A stretch of 32,181 nucleotides of DNA from UBA1172 sp049889655 (GTDB taxonomy: Bacteria > Pseudomonadota > Alphaproteobacteria > Puniceispirillales > UBA1172), in the NCBI GenBank assembly GCA_049889655.1, contig JBMHCY010000072.1, positions 1 to 32,181 on the forward strand. The letters are read 5' to 3'. The notes under the pieces were generated by a model that made no database searches, was not told the origin of the DNA, and saw only the letters and a program-made list of their open reading frames with translations. Position 1 is the stretch's first letter, and every line of letters begins with the position of its first letter. Below are positions 1 through 8,650 of this stretch, in pieces. Made by a program: the position numbers and the translations under genes.

Positions 1-910
1 GGTGGCGGATCATGCGATAGGCGATACGGAAATCCTGATGCAGGGCAGCGACCTTGTCTGGCGGCGACAGCTGCTCATCAGTCATGATCCGGTGGGAAAG
101 ATGGATCGAGAGCGGGCAGCGCGTATCAAGAGCATGGCGCAGGTTTTCCGCCATCGGATGATCATCACCCTCAAGCCCGCGGCGGATCAGAACCGCATCA
201 GCCCCGGCAAAACGGTCATCAACCCATTCCCGGGCATTCAGCAATGGTGTCTCAAGACCACTGACAGCCATGGCATCAATGGCAGCCTGCGCCGCTTCGC
301 TATGATCGGCGGCAACAATCGCCGCCGCAGCAGCAGCGGCATCATCGTGATTGATACAGCACGGGGCGATGCCGGAGGCGAGCATATCCCCGGCCCCAAT
401 GCGCCAGCCGGTCATGGCCATCATCACCCCGAGCCTGCCCGGGGCACGGCGCAGGAACCGCGCCGCCCCGACATCGGGGAAAAGCCCGATCGCCGTTTCC
501 GGCATGGCAAAATCCATTGCCGTGGTGATCACGGGATTGCTGGCATTGAGCAGCACACCAGCCCCGCCTCCCATGGTCAGCCCGTCGGCGATCACAAAAA
601 CAGGCTTGGGGTAGACGGCGATCATCAGGTCGAGGCCGTATTCTGTCTGGAAATAGTGATCCCCGTTGCGGATATCAGCCTTGATCTGGGGGGCGATCGA
701 CCGCACATCACCACCGGCACAGAAAGCCCGGCCGGGGGTTGCCGTGATCAGCACGCGATCGATTGCAGAGTCACCCGCCCAGCCGCTGAGAGCATCCTTG
801 ATCTGGCCGCACATGGCGAGCGACAGCGCGTTGAGCGCCCGGGGACGGTCAAGCGTGATCAGCCCCGTTGAGCGTTCAGTAGTGATCCGGAGATGGGTTT
901 CGTCAGACAT
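1..910 (-). CDS. 3-hydroxyisobutyryl-CoA hydrolase / enoyl-CoA hydratase family, 3' end cut by window edge
   Basis: The reverse strand from an ATG at 910 stays open to the window edge, giving 303 residues of a family that is usually about 350 long. It has the crotonase fold: FCAGGDVR at about residues 63-70, the oxyanion-hole segment TMGGGAG at 112-118, and PETAIGLFPDVG at 137-148. The last motif is the mark of 3-hydroxyisobutyryl-CoA hydrolases (ECH_2), with a catalytic Glu at about 138 and an Asp at about 146. In that family the enzyme hydrolyses 3-hydroxyisobutyryl-CoA in valine breakdown. AGGAAGG lies just upstream of the ATG. The gene is divergent from hemB across 108 nt. A generic enoyl-CoA hydratase is less likely because of the GLFPDVG motif and the length. 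Confidence 0.85.
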   Translation of the reverse strand, partial: MSDETHLRITTERSTGLITLDRPRALNALSLAMCGQIKDALSGWAGDSAIDRVLITATPGRAFCAGGDVRSIAPQIKADIRNGDHYFQTEYGLDLMIAVYPKPVFVIADGLTMGGGAGVLLNASNPVITTAMDFAMPETAIGLFPDVGAARFLRRAPGRLGVMMAMTGWRIGAGDMLASGIAPCCINHDDAAAAAAAIVAADHSEAAQAAIDAMAVSGLETPLLNAREWVDDRFAGADAVLIRRGLEGDDHPMAENLRHALDTRCPLSIHLSHRIMTDEQLSPPDKVAALHQDFRIAYRMIRH

Positions 911-1018
911 GATCCTTCCTATATCGGAATTGCGCCCCGTGGAAAAGTGTCGCCCTTGTGATGGCCTGTGACGCATTGGTATTTGCAATAGCAAAAATTC
1001 TTATGCCAGAATAGCGGC

Positions 1019-2035
1019 ATGATTGAGACAAAAACACAGCAGCAGGGTTTTCCGGCCACGCGATTGCGGCGAACACGGATGCAGGCGTGGTCGCGTCGGC
1101 TTGTCCGCGAAAATCACCTGACTGTCGACAACCTGATCTGGCCGCTGTTCATCCGTGAGGGCGACGGCAAGCCCGAGCCTGTCGAGGCTCTTCCCGGTGT
1201 CTTTCGCCTGTCGATTGCCGATGCGGTTGACCATGCCCGCAAGGCCCATGACCTCGGCATTCCGGCGATTGCGCTGTTTCCCCGCATCAACCCCGATGAC
1301 AAGGATGAAGACGGCAGCAAGGCCACCGATGCCAGCAATCTTGTCTGCCGCTGTGTGGCGGCTGTCCGGGAAGCGGTTCCCGGGATCGGGATCATCACCG
1401 ATGTCGCACTTGATCCGTTCACAAGCCATGGCCATGACGGCGTTATCCGCGATGGCCGCGTTGACAATGATGCCACTGTTGAAATTCTGGTGCGCCAGGC
1501 GATCACCCAGGCGCGGGCCGGGGCAACGATCATCGCCCCGTCAGATATGATGGATGGCCGTGTTGCCGCCATCCGCAAGGGTCTTGATGATGAAGGCTTC
1601 ACCGATGTGATGATCATGTCCTACGCGGCGAAATATGCATCCTGTTTCTATGGGCCATTCCGTGATGCTGTGGGGGCCGGCAAAGCCGCCTCGACCATCG
1701 GCAAGGATACCTATCAGATGGACCCGGCCAACAGCGATGAAGCGATGCGCGAGATCGAGCTTGATATTGCCGAAGGGGCTGACCTCATCATCGTCAAGCC
1801 CGGCCTGCCCTATCTCGATATCATCCAGCGGGCCAGCGAGCGGTTTGAAATTCCTGTCATTGCCTATCAGGTCAGTGGTGAATACGCGATGATCGAAGCT
1901 GCTGCTGCTGCCGGTCATCTTGACCGTGACCGTGCCATCCAGGAAGCCCTGATCGCGTTCCGCCGGGCCGGATGCACTGCCATTCTGACTTATTACGCTG
2001 CCGAGATTGCCGCCCTGCTTCAGGATGGCAACTAA
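1019..2035 (+). CDS. hemB: delta-aminolevulinic acid dehydratase (porphobilinogen synthase)
   Basis: HemB condenses two 5-aminolevulinate molecules to porphobilinogen, an early cytosolic step of haem synthesis. The 338-residue product has the usual family length. Both active-site lysines are visible: Lys205 in SYAAKY and the Schiff-base Lys260 in IIVKPG. The metal segment at 127-141 reads TDVALDPFTSHGHDG. Ala130, Asp132 and Asp140 stand where zinc-type enzymes have three cysteines, so this is the zinc-independent, magnesium-type form known from Pseudomonas and Bradyrhizobium. No strong ribosome binding site precedes the ATG; the start is chosen by family length. It is the first gene of a probable hemB-ilvA-bpt operon, 19 nt before the next start. 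Confidence 0.96.
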   Translation: MIETKTQQQGFPATRLRRTRMQAWSRRLVRENHLTVDNLIWPLFIREGDGKPEPVEALPGVFRLSIADAVDHARKAHDLGIPAIALFPRINPDDKDEDGSKATDASNLVCRCVAAVREAVPGIGIITDVALDPFTSHGHDGVIRDGRVDNDATVEILVRQAITQARAGATIIAPSDMMDGRVAAIRKGLDDEGFTDVMIMSYAAKYASCFYGPFRDAVGAGKAASTIGKDTYQMDPANSDEAMREIELDIAEGADLIIVKPGLPYLDIIQRASERFEIPVIAYQVSGEYAMIEAAAAAGHLDRDRAIQEALIAFRRAGCTAILTYYAAEIAALLQDGN

Positions 2036-2054
2036 GAAGACCAGGGGGAAGACC

Positions 2055-3278
2055 ATGACAATCACTCCAGATGCCATCCGCAAAGCCGCCAAAGAGATGG
2101 AAGGCAACGTTATCCGCACGCCGACCCTCGCTTCTCCGGCTCTCTCAAAGATGGCGGATGCCGAGATCTTTCTCAAACTGGAAAACCTGCAGCATACCTC
2201 GTCATTCAAGGCCCGCGGGGCTTTCACCAAGATGCAGACCCTGACGGCCGAGCAGCGCAAGAACGGTGTCATCACCATGTCGGCAGGCAACCATGCCCAG
2301 GCCGTGGCTTATCACGCCCATGTCATGGGGGTGCCTGCGGTGATCGCCATGCCATCCCAGACACCTTTCGCCAAGATCAACCGGACTCGCGCCTGGGGGG
2401 CGGAAATCGTGCTTGAGGGCCGCAACCTCAATGAATGCGAAGGGGTCGTGGAAAAGATCAGCCGCGAGCGCAACATGACCCTCGTTCACCCCTATAACGA
2501 TCTCGATGTGGCCACCGGGCAGGGTTCCGTCGGCCTTGAGATGCTCGAGGACTGCCCTGATCTCGATACGATCGTCGTGCCCATCGGCGGCGGCGGGCTG
2601 ATGGCAGGGATCGCGACGATTGCCCGGTCGATCAACCCCGATATCCGGATCATCGGTGTTGAAGCGAAACTCTGGCCGACCATGACACAGATGATCGCCG
2701 ACACGGCCTCGACCGCAGGCGGCGAAACCATCGCCGAGGGGATCGCGGTGAAGCATCCGGGGGATCTGACAAAACCGATCGTCGAGGCGCTTGTCGATGA
2801 GATTGTTCTCGTTGATGAAGATATGATCGAACGGGCTGTCAGCACGCTGGTCGAGCAGCAACGCGTCGTCGCCGAAGGTGCCGGTGCGGCGGGGATTGCC
2901 GCGCTTCTGCAATATCCCGAGATGTTCAAAGGGCATCGCTGCGGGATCGTCATCTGCGGCGGCAATATTGATCCGCGGCTGCTCGCCGGGGTGCTCAACC
3001 GCAGCATGGCGAAGGATGGCCGCATCGCCCGGCTGCGGATCGGCATTTCCGATGAACCCGGCACGCTGGCCGCCATCGCTACGGCCATCGGTAACTGCAA
3101 AGGCAATATTGTCGAGATTTTCCACCAGCGGATGTTCCACGATGTCCCCGCCAAACTGGCGAAGATCGATGCTGTTGTGGAAACCCGGGGTGGTGATCAT
3201 GTTGACGAAATCATCGCCGCATTGCAGGATAAAGGCTTCACAGTGAATATTCTCGCGGAGACGGAAAGCCAGATCTGA
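2055..3278 (+). CDS. ilvA: threonine ammonia-lyase (threonine dehydratase) with C-terminal ACT domain
   Basis: This is a PLP fold-type II enzyme that deaminates L-threonine to 2-oxobutanoate, feeding isoleucine synthesis or threonine breakdown. The PLP lysine is Lys52 in SSFKARG. SAGNHAQ lies at 76-82 and the phosphate-binding GGGGL at 178-182. The C-terminal part, about 326-400, is a single ACT domain that probably binds an amino-acid effector. At 407 residues it fits the TdcB-like class with one ACT domain rather than the longer biosynthetic IlvA with two. The frame extends back to 2007 inside hemB, but the ATG at 2055 is preceded by a good ribosome binding site (GGGGGAAG). Bpt follows after 17 nt. 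A second fold-II dehydratase lies at 17233-18216. Confidence 0.9.
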   Translation: MTITPDAIRKAAKEMEGNVIRTPTLASPALSKMADAEIFLKLENLQHTSSFKARGAFTKMQTLTAEQRKNGVITMSAGNHAQAVAYHAHVMGVPAVIAMPSQTPFAKINRTRAWGAEIVLEGRNLNECEGVVEKISRERNMTLVHPYNDLDVATGQGSVGLEMLEDCPDLDTIVVPIGGGGLMAGIATIARSINPDIRIIGVEAKLWPTMTQMIADTASTAGGETIAEGIAVKHPGDLTKPIVEALVDEIVLVDEDMIERAVSTLVEQQRVVAEGAGAAGIAALLQYPEMFKGHRCGIVICGGNIDPRLLAGVLNRSMAKDGRIARLRIGISDEPGTLAAIATAIGNCKGNIVEIFHQRMFHDVPAKLAKIDAVVETRGGDHVDEIIAALQDKGFTVNILAETESQI

Positions 3279-3295
3279 CGATCGCCTGTTATGCC

Positions 3296-4039
3296 ATGAA
3301 CCAGTTCAGGAATATCATTTTTTCGGAACCCCTTGAATTTCAGGTTACCCGTCCTTCCCCCTGTTCGTATCTCGACAACCACGTCGAACAGCGGCTGGCG
3401 GCTGATCTTTCCCGCCACGCCCAGCATCATGATTCACTCGCTGAGGCAGGGTTCAGGCGTGTTGAAAACTGGGTCTACAAACCGATCTGCCAGAACTGCA
3501 ACGCCTGTCTGCCGATCCGCATCGCTTCAGGCAAGCCGGATGAAGGCAAGCTTCAACTCAGCCGCAACCAGAAGCGGGTGATGAGCCGCAACGCCGATCT
3601 TGTGCGGCAGGTTCTGCCGAATTACAGCCGCAAGGATCACTATGATCTGTTCAGCCGCTATCTCAATCACCGCCACAGTGATGGCCAGATGGCGGAGATG
3701 GACGAAGACAAATACGCGGCGATGATCTCGTGCAGCCCGATTGAAACCGTGCTCGTCGAATACCGGCTTGAGGATAATCCCGTCGCGGTGGTGATGGTTG
3801 ATATCCAGCGTGATGGGCTGAGCGCCGTCTACAGTTTCTTCGACCCGGAACTTGACGCCCGGTCGCTCGGCACGTTCATGGTGCTCGATTGCGCCGCCCT
3901 CGCCCATGATATGGGGCTGCCATATGTCTATCTCGGCTATTTCATCCGTAATTGCGGCAAGATGAACTACAAATCCCGCTTCAAGCCGGCTGAGATCATG
4001 GTTGGCGGCAAATGGCAGCCGCTCGAAACCACAGACTGA
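3296..4039 (+). CDS. bpt: aspartate/glutamate leucyltransferase (bacterial arginyltransferase homologue)
   Basis: The 247-residue product matches the bacterial leucyl/arginyl-tRNA-protein transferase family. This family adds a leucine to proteins with N-terminal Asp or Glu, marking them for ClpS/ClpAP degradation. Supporting motifs are PCSYL near residue 22, the cysteine-rich ICQNCNACLPIRI at about 63-75, SRNQKRVMSRN at about 91-101, and the C-terminal GYFIRNCGKMNYKSRFKP. It is last in the (+) operon. Its stop lies only 3 nt from the parC stop on the other strand, leaving no room for a terminator hairpin. The choice of Leu over Arg as donor rests on family knowledge and not on a residue I can point to. 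Confidence 0.92.
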   Translation: MNQFRNIIFSEPLEFQVTRPSPCSYLDNHVEQRLAADLSRHAQHHDSLAEAGFRRVENWVYKPICQNCNACLPIRIASGKPDEGKLQLSRNQKRVMSRNADLVRQVLPNYSRKDHYDLFSRYLNHRHSDGQMAEMDEDKYAAMISCSPIETVLVEYRLEDNPVAVVMVDIQRDGLSAVYSFFDPELDARSLGTFMVLDCAALAHDMGLPYVYLGYFIRNCGKMNYKSRFKPAEIMVGGKWQPLETTD

Positions 4040-4042
4040 ATG

Positions 4043-6256
4043 CTATTCGGTGAACCGTGCCGGCCGCGGGAAGCCCGTGGGGGCAGCACGCCCGGCCCCG
4101 CCACGCTTGCCGACCCAGGGCGTGACATCCTTCTCGGTCCGCACCCGGCCACCTGACTGCACCCAGGAAAGCCCATCCTGACGGTTGAAACTGCGCGCAT
4201 CGGCAAGGCTGCCTTCACGGTAGCGTTGCAGGGTGATACCGCGGCCACGTCCCATTTCGGGCAGGTCCGACAGCGGGAAGACCAGCATTTTGCGGTTGCT
4301 GCCGACCACGGCGATATCTTCCCCCGCCACCGGTTTGGCAACGATCATCCGCGCCTTACCCTGAAGCGTCTGCACCTGTTTGCCGTTTCGTGTCTGGGCC
4401 ATCACCTGATCAGCACCGGTGATGAAACCGTGGCCGGCATCGGAAGCAATCAGCAGACGCTGGCCACGCGCCGGGAAGATGTTAATGATCGACACATCGG
4501 GGCCGAGATCAACCATCAGTGAAAGCGGCTCACCGAAACCTCTGCCACCGGGCAGTTTGTCAGCCCCGATTGTGTAGAACCGGCCGTTATCGGCCGCGAT
4601 GATGATCTTGTCCGTTGTTTCGGCGGGCACCTGAAAGGCCGGGCCGTCGCCTTCCTTGAACTTGACCTCGGCATCCTCGGCCAGCACACCCTTGATCGCG
4701 CGCACCCAGCCCTTCTCCGAGCAGATGATGGTGATCGCTTCCTTTTCAACAAGCACATCGAGGGGGTCACCATCAATATCAGGGAGCGGCTCGATACGGG
4801 TCTTGCGGGTATCGGTGCGGGCAAACGCCGATTTGAACGCCTTGACATCCTCAGCCACAGCCCGCCGCTGGGCGGCATCATCACCGAGCAGGGCGTTCAG
4901 TTGATCCTGCTCGGCGCGCAATTCATCACGTTCACGCCGCAGTTCCATTTCCTCAAGCCGCCGCAGGGAGCGCAGCCGCATATCGAGGATCGCCGTGGCC
5001 TGATGATCATTCAGCCCGAACCGTTCCATCAGCACAGGTTTGGGTTGGTCTTCGGCACGGATGATCGCGATCACTTCGTCGAGGTTCAGATAGACAACAA
5101 GATAGCCTTCCAGCACATCGAGGCGGCTGGCGATCTTGCCGAGGCGGTGGCGTGACCGCCGTTGCAGCACAACAAGCCGGTGATCAATCCATTCCAGCAG
5201 AGCCTGCCTGAGCGTCAGCACGCCAGGTGTTCCGGAGGAATCAAGTACATTGAGGTTAAGCGGAACCCGCTGTTCAAGATCAGTCAGTTTGAACAGGCTT
5301 TCCATCATCATGACCGGATCAACCCGCCGTGATTTCGGCTCCAGCACCAGTCTCAAATCCTCAGCGGATTCATCACGGATATCCGCAAGTGCAGGCAGTT
5401 TTTTGGCCTGCATCATCTCTGCCATCTTTTCAATCAGTCGTGATTTCTGGACCTGATACGGAATCGCGGTGACAATGATTTTCCAGCCGCCACCCTTTTC
5501 CTTTTCCACCTGCCAGTCAGCCCGCACCCGGAACGACCCCCGCCCTGTCTGATAGGCTTCGGCCATCGCCTCGGGATCATGGATCAGCACCCCACCCGTC
5601 GGGAAATCAGGACCCGGGACAAAACCGTGGACCGTCTCATGGCTGGCGTTGGGATGCTTGATCAGATGCAGGATCGCATCAGCCAGTTCGGTGATGTTAT
5701 GCGGCGGGATCGAGGTTGCCATCCCGACAGCAATGCCCTGGGCACCGTTGGCCAGCAGGTTGGGAAAGGCGGCAGGCAGGATAACCGGCTCTTCGCTCTC
5801 GCCATCATAGGTGGTGCGGAAATCAACCGCGTCTTCATCAATGCCTTCAAGCAGCATCCTGGCCACATCGGACATCCGGGCTTCGGTGTAGCGCATGGCG
5901 GCGGCACTGTCGCCGTCGATATTGCCGAAATTGCCCTGGCCATCAACAAGCGGATAGCGCATGGCGAAATCCTGGGCCAGACGCACCATCGCATCATAGA
6001 TCGCCGCATCACCATGGGGGTGGAACTTACCCATTACATCACCGACCACCCGGGCGGATTTCTTGTAGCCCTGACCCGGGTCAAGTTTCAGCTGCCGCAT
6101 GGCATAAAGCAGCCGCCGGTGCACCGGCTTGAGCCCGTCACGGACATCCGGCAGCGATCGCGAGGTGATCGTCGAAAGCGCATAGGTCAGGTAACGCTGG
6201 CTGAGCGCTTCGGCGAACTCGGCGCGGATCATTGATGGCGATGGGGTATCAGACAT
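4043..6256 (-). CDS. parC: DNA topoisomerase IV subunit A
   Basis: ParC is the DNA-breaking subunit of topoisomerase IV, which unlinks daughter chromosomes together with ParE. The 737 residues are close to the E. coli length of about 750. The catalytic tyrosine is Tyr123 in MRYTEAR. The quinolone-determining segment is HPHGDAAIYDAM, with Ala84 and Asp88 at the positions of E. coli Ser80 and Glu84. A GyrA-like C-terminal beta-propeller follows from about residue 490. It is ParC rather than GyrA because it lacks a recognisable GyrA-box and sits in the recO-parC context. Its ATG directly abuts the recO stop (TAA-ATG), so it is probably translated from the rsh-to-parC transcript. Confidence 0.93.
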   Translation of the reverse strand: MSDTPSPSMIRAEFAEALSQRYLTYALSTITSRSLPDVRDGLKPVHRRLLYAMRQLKLDPGQGYKKSARVVGDVMGKFHPHGDAAIYDAMVRLAQDFAMRYPLVDGQGNFGNIDGDSAAAMRYTEARMSDVARMLLEGIDEDAVDFRTTYDGESEEPVILPAAFPNLLANGAQGIAVGMATSIPPHNITELADAILHLIKHPNASHETVHGFVPGPDFPTGGVLIHDPEAMAEAYQTGRGSFRVRADWQVEKEKGGGWKIIVTAIPYQVQKSRLIEKMAEMMQAKKLPALADIRDESAEDLRLVLEPKSRRVDPVMMMESLFKLTDLEQRVPLNLNVLDSSGTPGVLTLRQALLEWIDHRLVVLQRRSRHRLGKIASRLDVLEGYLVVYLNLDEVIAIIRAEDQPKPVLMERFGLNDHQATAILDMRLRSLRRLEEMELRRERDELRAEQDQLNALLGDDAAQRRAVAEDVKAFKSAFARTDTRKTRIEPLPDIDGDPLDVLVEKEAITIICSEKGWVRAIKGVLAEDAEVKFKEGDGPAFQVPAETTDKIIIAADNGRFYTIGADKLPGGRGFGEPLSLMVDLGPDVSIINIFPARGQRLLIASDAGHGFITGADQVMAQTRNGKQVQTLQGKARMIVAKPVAGEDIAVVGSNRKMLVFPLSDLPEMGRGRGITLQRYREGSLADARSFNRQDGLSWVQSGGRVRTEKDVTPWVGKRGGAGRAAPTGFPRPARFTE

Positions 6257-7051
6257 TTATTCGCTTGTTCCTTCCACTGCGGCGGTTTCCATCGGCTCCG
6301 GCTGAAGTCTCTGTCGGGCGAGCGTATCAAGCCGTTGCCGCGGCTGGGGCAGAGGTTGATGATGCACCCCGAAGACTTTCCTTTCAAGGAAATGACGGGT
6401 TAATTCCATACCATCCAGCAGATCCTGTTCAACCGTTTTTTCATCACCTGCGGCATCTTCTCCACCAAGGAATTGAGGCAGCACCAACAGCCGCGGGGCA
6501 TGGATCCCGGCACCGGCAGTTGTCACCGCAACCCCGGTGCGGGGGCTGACATAGCGAAGACCTGTTCGCTCGCCGGTCACGCCACAGCGGTTGAGATCAA
6601 GGGCATAGCCGGCAATATCAAGCATGGCCAGCTCCCAGCGGACAAGCCCGGCCAGCCACAGCGCATGGCCATCATCCTGGCTGATCATGGCAATCAGCGC
6701 CAGTGTGGCTTCATGGACACCCGGGCACGGCTCGCGTTCCGGCAGGCAGCCCTCGACGATGGCACAGACCGAGGCCAGCCCGGCAAGGCGAAGGGAATCA
6801 TCCATGATCAGCGAGGCATGGGCTGTCATCAATTCGGCGGTCATGCTGCCGAGATGTTCTTCGAGCCGGGCCCGCCAGGTGACACTGACCCGGTTGCCCG
6901 GTTGCAGGACACCGCGCATCGACCGCGATTGGCCGCCTCGCACCAGCCCGGCCTGTCGCCCCCGGTCTTCGGTCAGCACCGAGACCACCGCCGCGCTTTC
7001 GCCATGCGGGCGGGATGAGAGGATCAAGGCAGTATCAGACCATTCAGGCAT
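6257..7051 (-). CDS. recO: DNA repair protein RecO
   Basis: RecO works with RecF and RecR to load RecA onto SSB-coated single-stranded DNA during gap repair. The 264-residue product begins with an OB-fold region (DTALILSSRPHGESAAVVSVLTE is partly diagnostic, about residues 6-28) and includes LVRGGQSRSMRGVLQPG. It then has the helical RecO C-terminal domain with ARLEEHLG, VRWELAMLDIAGY and YVSPRTGVAV. That arrangement and the position between era and parC are typical of alphaproteobacterial RecO. The C-terminal 35 or so residues are rich in Pro, Gln and Arg and look disordered. It starts 4 nt after era and ends immediately before the parC ATG. Confidence 0.9.
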   Translation of the reverse strand: MPEWSDTALILSSRPHGESAAVVSVLTEDRGRQAGLVRGGQSRSMRGVLQPGNRVSVTWRARLEEHLGSMTAELMTAHASLIMDDSLRLAGLASVCAIVEGCLPEREPCPGVHEATLALIAMISQDDGHALWLAGLVRWELAMLDIAGYALDLNRCGVTGERTGLRYVSPRTGVAVTTAGAGIHAPRLLVLPQFLGGEDAAGDEKTVEQDLLDGMELTRHFLERKVFGVHHQPLPQPRQRLDTLARQRLQPEPMETAAVEGTSE

Positions 7052-7055
7052 CGGC

Positions 7056-7964
7056 TCAGGCGTTGAAATCCAGTTCCCAGTCCCGGTAGCGGGAAGGATC
7101 GTTCATCCAGTCTTTGCTGTGTTTGACATGGGTCATCAGATGGATACGGCGATCGAGGGCTGCCTCGAGTTCAAGCCGGGCCGCCTTGCCGATCCGTCCC
7201 AGCGTCTGGCCACCCTTGCCGAGAATGATCCCGCGATGGCCTTCGCGCATGACATAGATCGTGCAATGGACTTCAGCCGACCCGTCTTCGCGTTCGACCC
7301 AGCGTTCGGTTTCCACCGTCAGCTGATAGGGCAGTTCCTGATGCATATTAAGAAACAGTTTTTCCCGCAGTATCTCGGCGGCAAGCAGCCGTTGCGGCAT
7401 ATCAGAGAGATCATCGGGATCAAAGAGATAGGGCCCAGGTGGCATTTCCCCGGCCAGCCAGGCAAGAAAATCATCCGTGCCCTTGCCCTTTTCGGCAGAA
7501 ACCATGAACACCTTGGTGAACGGTACCACCTCCATCATCTCGGCGGCCCGGGCGAGAAGCCGTTCCGGTTCAACAAGATCAATCTTGTTGAGCACCAGCG
7601 AGGCGGTGATGTTATTGCGGGCCAGGTTATCCAGAATCCGCGCCGTATCATCATCAATTTTCGCCCGCGCCGCATCATGCACCAGCACCACGAGATCACT
7701 GTCGGATGCACCCTGCCAGGCCGCACTGACCATGGCCCGGTCGAGGCGGCGTTTCGGCTTGAAGATACCCGGCGTGTCGACAAAAACGATCTGCGCGCCG
7801 TCATGCATGGCGATGCCGCGAACCCGTGAACGGGTGGTCTGGACCTTCGGGGTGACGATCGAAACCTTCTGCCCTACCAGCGTGTTCATGAGCGTTGATT
7901 TGCCGGCATTGGGCGCCCCGATCAGGGAAACGAAACCGGCTCTGGGTTGGTCATGTTCGGTCAT
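7056..7964 (-). CDS. era: GTPase Era
   Basis: Era is an essential GTPase that binds the 3' end of 16S rRNA and assists 30S subunit maturation. The 302 residues carry all the G motifs: P-loop GAPNAGKST (16-24), DTPG, NKID and SAEKG. The C-terminal KH domain has GIILGKGGQTLGRIG and ends with HVKHSKDWMN, as is usual for Era. The start ATG overlaps the rnc stop in an ATGA, and recO follows after 4 nt. RNase III (rnc) and Era are coupled in this way in many proteobacteria, consistent with a joint role in rRNA maturation. Confidence 0.97.
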   Translation of the reverse strand: MTEHDQPRAGFVSLIGAPNAGKSTLMNTLVGQKVSIVTPKVQTTRSRVRGIAMHDGAQIVFVDTPGIFKPKRRLDRAMVSAAWQGASDSDLVVLVHDAARAKIDDDTARILDNLARNNITASLVLNKIDLVEPERLLARAAEMMEVVPFTKVFMVSAEKGKGTDDFLAWLAGEMPPGPYLFDPDDLSDMPQRLLAAEILREKLFLNMHQELPYQLTVETERWVEREDGSAEVHCTIYVMREGHRGIILGKGGQTLGRIGKAARLELEAALDRRIHLMTHVKHSKDWMNDPSRYRDWELDFNA

Positions 7965-8650
7965 GTTATCTCTTCCAGCATGAGGCTTGCGGCCTTCTGT
8001 TCCGCCTGACGTTTCGAGGGGCCCCGGGCCTCGGTGGAGCGGCCGTCAAAACTGACCTCGATGATGAATTCCGGGGCGTGATCCGGCCCGGTACGATCAA
8101 CCAGCCGATAATGCGGCAACGGCATCTTTCGTTCCATGGCGATTTCCTGCAGCTGTGACTTGCTGTCCTTCTGCTTGCTGGTCCCGACGCTCAGCAACTC
8201 GCCCCAGATCCGCATGATCACCGGGCGCACGGCCTCAATACCGCCGTCGCGCCAGATCGCCCCCATGAGGGCTTCGAGCGCATCCGCCAGCACTTTGTCT
8301 GTCTTCGGCTCATCGGTATCGGGCATGGTTTCGAGCGACTCTGCCAGATCAAGGCCACGGGCGATTTCGGCCAGCCGTGCGTTTTCGACACAATCAGCAT
8401 AGCGGCGGGTGAGCGAGCCTTCGCGTTCATCGCGCATCGCCCCGAACAGCACATCTGCCATCACCAGACCGATGACTCTGTCACCGAGGAATTCCAGCCG
8501 CTGGTTGTGAGGCCTGTTGCCACCGCTGGCATTGATGCTCGGGTGACTGAGCGCTTCGCTGAGCAGGGTTTCATCCCTGAACTGATAACCAATTCTTTCC
8601 AGCAGGGTCTGGCGGGCGGCAGCACGGCCGCTGTCGCCCGGCCTATTCAA
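7961..8650 (-). CDS. rnc: ribonuclease III, TTG start
   Basis: RNase III cuts double-stranded RNA, including pre-rRNA stems. The N-terminal nuclease domain contains the signature NQRLEFLGDRV, with Glu and Asp metal ligands, and LADALEALMGAI. The dsRNA-binding domain (about 158-228) includes KSQLQEIAMER and ends KRQAEQKAASLMLEE. In E. coli the first residue of the signature is Glu38 (NERLEF). Here it is Gln, as I recall for other alphaproteobacterial enzymes. No ATG lies near the N-terminus. The start giving normal length is a TTG at 8650, 8 nt inside the end of lepB, with AGGG just upstream, which suggests translational coupling. The gene is 229 residues and overlaps era by 4 nt. Confidence 0.93.
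   Translation of the reverse strand: MNRPGDSGRAAARQTLLERIGYQFRDETLLSEALSHPSINASGGNRPHNQRLEFLGDRVIGLVMADVLFGAMRDEREGSLTRRYADCVENARLAEIARGLDLAESLETMPDTDEPKTDKVLADALEALMGAIWRDGGIEAVRPVIMRIWGELLSVGTSKQKDSKSQLQEIAMERKMPLPHYRLVDRTGPDHAPEFIIEVSFDGRSTEARGPSKRQAEQKAASLMLEEIT

Noticed and set aside
2..871. Long forward open frame of 289 codons at the window start
   Set aside because: It lies over the reverse-strand 3-hydroxyisobutyryl-CoA hydrolase, whose motifs are clear. The forward translation is rich in Arg, His, Gly and Pro with no recognisable domain, typical of a shadow frame in GC-rich DNA.
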